In this document: in pieces, positions 6,156 to 8,384 of the stretch
How positions within the stretch are numbered: the stretch's first letter is position 1
Layout: each line of letters begins with the position of its first letter
Assembly: GCA_964247725.1 (NCBI GenBank)
Contig: CAXTVM010000077.1
Location: 1-8,384, forward strand
Source of the DNA: Lichenicola sp964247725
GTDB lineage: Bacteria > Pseudomonadota > Alphaproteobacteria > Acetobacterales > Acetobacteraceae
Length of the DNA: 8,384 nt
Direction of reading: 5' to 3'
Translations under genes and position numbers: made by a program
The notes under the pieces: generated by a model
The model's input: the letters and a program-made list of their open reading frames with translations, nothing else
Told to the model about the DNA's origin: nothing
Databases searched by the model: none

Positions 6156-7304
6156 ATGAGCGAGACCACCGGCCCGAAGCCCAAGAAGTCCGTCGCCCTG
6201 TCCGGCGTCGTCGCCGGCAACACCGCGCTCTGCACGGTCGGGCGTTCCGGCAACGACCTGCACTATCGCGGCTACGACATCATCGACATCGCCCGTACCT
6301 GCGAGTTCGAGGAGATCGCGCACCTGCTGGTGCACGGCCACCTGCCGAACGCCGCCGAGCTCGCCGCCTACAAGCTGAAGCTGAAGCGCCTGCGCGGCGT
6401 GCCGGCCTCGGTGCGCGCGGTGCTGGAGAGTCTGCCGGCGGCGGCGCACCCGATGGACGTGATGCGCACCGGCGTCTCGGCGCTGGGCTGCGTGCTGCCG
6501 GAGAAGGACGATCACAACCCGGCCGGCGCCCGCGACATCGCCGACCGGCTGATGGCCTCGCTCGGCTCGATGCTGATGGTCTGGTACCAGTACAGCCACA
6601 ACGGCGTGACGCTCGACGTCGAGACCGAGGACGGCAGCATCGGCGGCCACTTCCTGCACCTGCTGCACGGCGAGCCGGCGCCCGAGAACTGGGTCCAGGC
6701 GATGCACGCCTCGCTGGTGCTGTATGCCGAGCACGAGTTCAACGCGTCGACCTTCACCGCGCGCGTCGTCGCCGGCACCGGGTCCGACATGTACTCCTGC
6801 ATCGCCGGCGGCATCGGCGCGCTGCGCGGCCCCAAGCACGGCGGCGCCAACGAGGTGGCGTTGGAAATCCAGCAGCGCTACGCGACGCCGGAGCAGGCCG
6901 AGGCCGATATCCGCGCACGCGTGGAGCGCCGGGAGGTGGTGATCGGCTTCGGCCACCCGGTCTACACGATCTCCGACCCGCGCAACGTGGTGATCAAGGA
7001 GATTGCCCGCGAGCTGTCGGCCGAGCGCGGCTCCTTGGCCAAATTCGCGGTGGCCGAGCGCATCGAGAGCGTGATGGCGGACGCCAAGAAGATGTTCCCC
7101 AACCTCGACTGGTTCTCGGCGGTGTCGTACGAGGCGATGGGCGTGCCGACGGCGATGTTCACGCCCCTGTTCGTGATCGCGCGCGCCGCCGGCTGGTCGG
7201 CGCACGTGATCGAACAGCGCGAGGACGGCAAGATCATCCGGCCCACTGCCAATTATGTCGGTCCTGAGAACCTGGCCTTCGTGCCGCTGGCGGAGCGGTC
7301 CTGA
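6156..7304 (+). CDS. prpC: 2-methylcitrate synthase / citrate synthase family protein
   Basis: This 382-residue protein is a short-type citrate synthase and probably condenses propionyl-CoA with oxaloacetate to 2-methylcitrate. The active-site residues of the family are all present: His193 in AEHEFNAST, His228 in GPKHGGANE, His267 in GFGHPVYTISDPR and Asp318 in FPNLDWFSAVSYEAMG. The early motif GRSGNDLHYRGYDI (29-42) is typical of the PrpC/short bacterial group. GAGGGA at 6143-6148, 7 nt before the ATG, supports the start. Placement between prpD and prpB, with only 2 bp to prpB, makes 2-methylcitrate synthase more likely than the housekeeping citrate synthase, though such enzymes often accept acetyl-CoA as well. 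It is separated from prpD by 164 bp largely occupied by the palindromic element, so its expression may differ from that of prpD. Confidence 0.93.
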   Translation: MSETTGPKPKKSVALSGVVAGNTALCTVGRSGNDLHYRGYDIIDIARTCEFEEIAHLLVHGHLPNAAELAAYKLKLKRLRGVPASVRAVLESLPAAAHPMDVMRTGVSALGCVLPEKDDHNPAGARDIADRLMASLGSMLMVWYQYSHNGVTLDVETEDGSIGGHFLHLLHGEPAPENWVQAMHASLVLYAEHEFNASTFTARVVAGTGSDMYSCIAGGIGALRGPKHGGANEVALEIQQRYATPEQAEADIRARVERREVVIGFGHPVYTISDPRNVVIKEIARELSAERGSLAKFAVAERIESVMADAKKMFPNLDWFSAVSYEAMGVPTAMFTPLFVIARAAGWSAHVIEQREDGKIIRPTANYVGPENLAFVPLAERS

Positions 7305-7306
7305 CC

Positions 7307-8230
7307 ATGCCCTACCTCGACGCCGCAGACCTGCCCACCGAAGCCGCCGGCCTGCGCTTCCGCCGGCTGCTCGACCGCCCCGGGATCCTGCAGATCCCGG
7401 GCACCCACAACGGCCAGGCGTCGCTGCAGGCCAAGGCGGCCGGGTTCGAGGCCTGCTACCTGTCGGGGGCGGCGATGACCGCCTCGATGGGACTGCCGGA
7501 CCTCGGCATCATCACCGTCGACGAGGTGGCGTTCTTCATCCGCCAGGTGGCGCGCTCCTCGATGCTGCCGGTGCTGGTGGACGGCGATACCGGCTACGGC
7601 GAGGCACTGAACGTGATGCACATGGTGCGCACGTTCGAGGAGGCGGGGGCCGCCGCGGTGCATCTTGAGGACCAGCTGCTGCCCAAGAAGTGCGGCCACC
7701 TCAACGACAAGCGGCTGGCCACGCCGGCCGACATGGCCGCCAAGGTGGCCGCGGCCGCGCGGGCCCGCCGCTCGCTGTTCGTGATCGCCCGCACCGACGC
7801 CGCCGCCTCCGAGGGCATGGAGGGCGCGGTGGCGCGCGCCAAGCTCTACATGGAGGCCGGCGCCGACGCGATCTTCCCGGAGGCGCTGAACACGCCGGAG
7901 ATGTTCCGCGAGTTCGCGTCCCGCATGCCTGGCACGAGGCTGCTGGCGAACATGACCGAGTTCGGCCGCACGCCGTTCTTCACCGCCGCCGAGTTCGAGC
8001 AGTTCGGCTACCACATGGTGATCTGGCCGGTGAGCTCGCTGCGCGTCGCCAACAAGGCGCAGGAGGAGCTGTTCCGCGCGATCCGGCGCGACGGCGGCAC
8101 CCACGGCATGGTCGAGCGCATGCAGACCCGCAAGGAGCTCTATGACACCATCGGCCTGCATGACTACGAGGCGCTCGACGCCTCGATCGTGCGGACTGTG
8201 ATTCCGGAAGGCGTGCCGCAACGCGGCTGA
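7307..8230 (+). CDS. prpB: 2-methylisocitrate lyase (isocitrate lyase/PEP mutase superfamily)
   Basis: This 307-residue protein cleaves 2-methylisocitrate to pyruvate and succinate, the last step of the methylcitrate cycle. It shows the superfamily signature LPKKCGHL with the catalytic Cys129 (KKCGH 127-131). The metal-binding region DGDTGYGEALNV lies at 92-103 (Asp92, Asp94), HLEDQ at 119-123, and the conserved ARTDA stretch at 161-165. The phosphoenolpyruvate mutase-like barrel is complete and the length is close to that of known PrpB proteins (about 290-310). The ATG lies 2 bp after the prpC stop. GGAG at 7292-7295, within the end of prpC, is the likely ribosome binding site (11-nt spacing). 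Gene order plus the KKCGH motif favour PrpB over a carboxyPEP phosphonomutase or oxaloacetate hydrolase. Confidence 0.94.
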   Translation: MPYLDAADLPTEAAGLRFRRLLDRPGILQIPGTHNGQASLQAKAAGFEACYLSGAAMTASMGLPDLGIITVDEVAFFIRQVARSSMLPVLVDGDTGYGEALNVMHMVRTFEEAGAAAVHLEDQLLPKKCGHLNDKRLATPADMAAKVAAAARARRSLFVIARTDAAASEGMEGAVARAKLYMEAGADAIFPEALNTPEMFREFASRMPGTRLLANMTEFGRTPFFTAAEFEQFGYHMVIWPVSSLRVANKAQEELFRAIRRDGGTHGMVERMQTRKELYDTIGLHDYEALDASIVRTVIPEGVPQRG

Positions 8231-8349
8231 CGCGGCTGTGGCCTCGGCATGGCGCGGCCGTCGGCGCGATACCAAATGAAGACGACGATGGGCGCGGCAC
8301 CGGTTTTTGCCGGGGGCCGGGTCGGATCTGCTGAGCCTGGTGGTCTGAG
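8231..8349. other. Intergenic gap after prpB, no firm element
   Basis: These 119 bp hold no gene. A weak stem CGGC/GCCG (8295-8298 with 8309-8312) surrounds a loop containing TTTTT, which is not a convincing terminator. A short direct repeat of CGCGGCTG spans the prpB stop (8222-8229 and 8231-8238). I see no clear promoter for the next gene. Confidence 0.3.
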
Positions 8350-8384
8350 ATGTCTGAGACTGAGTTTGACGTTGTCGTCGTTGG
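8350..8384 (+). CDS. Start of a probable FAD/NAD-binding oxidoreductase (partial, 3' end outside window)
   Basis: ATG at 8350 opens a frame reading MSETEFDVVVVG to the window end. The DVVVVG strand followed by Gly is the start of a Rossmann-type dinucleotide-binding beta strand, as at the N-terminus of many flavoprotein dehydrogenases (FAD-dependent oxidoreductases, succinate/fumarate-type flavoproteins, GMC enzymes). Only 12 residues are visible, so the family cannot be settled. The ribosome binding site is weak. It lies 119 bp after prpB on the same strand and could be co-regulated with it. Confidence 0.5.
   Translation, partial: MSETEFDVVVV

Noticed and set aside
8295..8312. CGGC-loop-GCCG with TTTTT as a terminator after prpB
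   Set aside because: The stem is only 4 bp and the T run is in the loop rather than after the stem.

Overview
The window is about 70% GC. Its genes are tightly packed, with third codon positions strongly biased to G or C. The gene families (a mitochondrial/alphaproteobacterial-style pyruvate dehydrogenase E2, a ScfR-type regulator beside methylcitrate cycle genes) suggest a high-GC alphaproteobacterium. Rhodospirillales/Acetobacteraceae is the most likely group, but this is inferred from protein style and composition, not from a marker gene.

Region 1 (1-1628, + strand) is the end of a 2-oxoacid dehydrogenase operon. It holds the C-terminus of a transketolase/AceE-like E1 component, then a complete one-lipoyl-domain dihydrolipoamide acyltransferase (E2) whose Shine-Dalgarno sequence lies inside the end of the E1 gene. 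A 200-bp gap with hairpins follows.

Region 2 (1829-2931, + strand) is a two-gene unit. It encodes a VOC-fold protein that keeps the His/His/Glu metal positions of extradiol-type enzymes, and a small SnoaL/NTF2-like protein. Their substrate is unknown. The unit ends in a perfect hairpin that also contains the stop codon of the convergent gene.

Region 3 (2944-8230) is a propionate (2-methylcitrate cycle) locus. A minus-strand ScfR-family regulator has an N-terminal HTH, a degenerate IrrE-like middle and a Cys-rich C-terminus. It is divergent from prpD (2-methylcitrate dehydratase), prpC (2-methylcitrate synthase) and prpB (2-methylisocitrate lyase). PrpC condenses propionyl-CoA with oxaloacetate, PrpD dehydrates 2-methylcitrate, and PrpB cleaves 2-methylisocitrate to pyruvate and succinate. 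A hydratase for 2-methylaconitate is not in the window. Four GCAA-containing repeats in the divergent promoter region are candidate regulator sites. A 145-bp multi-palindrome sits between prpD and prpC.

Region 4 (8231-8384) is a short gap followed by the first codons of a gene that may encode an FAD/NAD-binding oxidoreductase.

I found no CRISPR array, tRNA, rRNA, transposase or defence system. The window is mostly conventional central metabolism. The points most worth a second look are the palindromic intergenic element, the operator-like repeats, the stop codons embedded in one hairpin, and the unassigned VOC/SnoaL pair.
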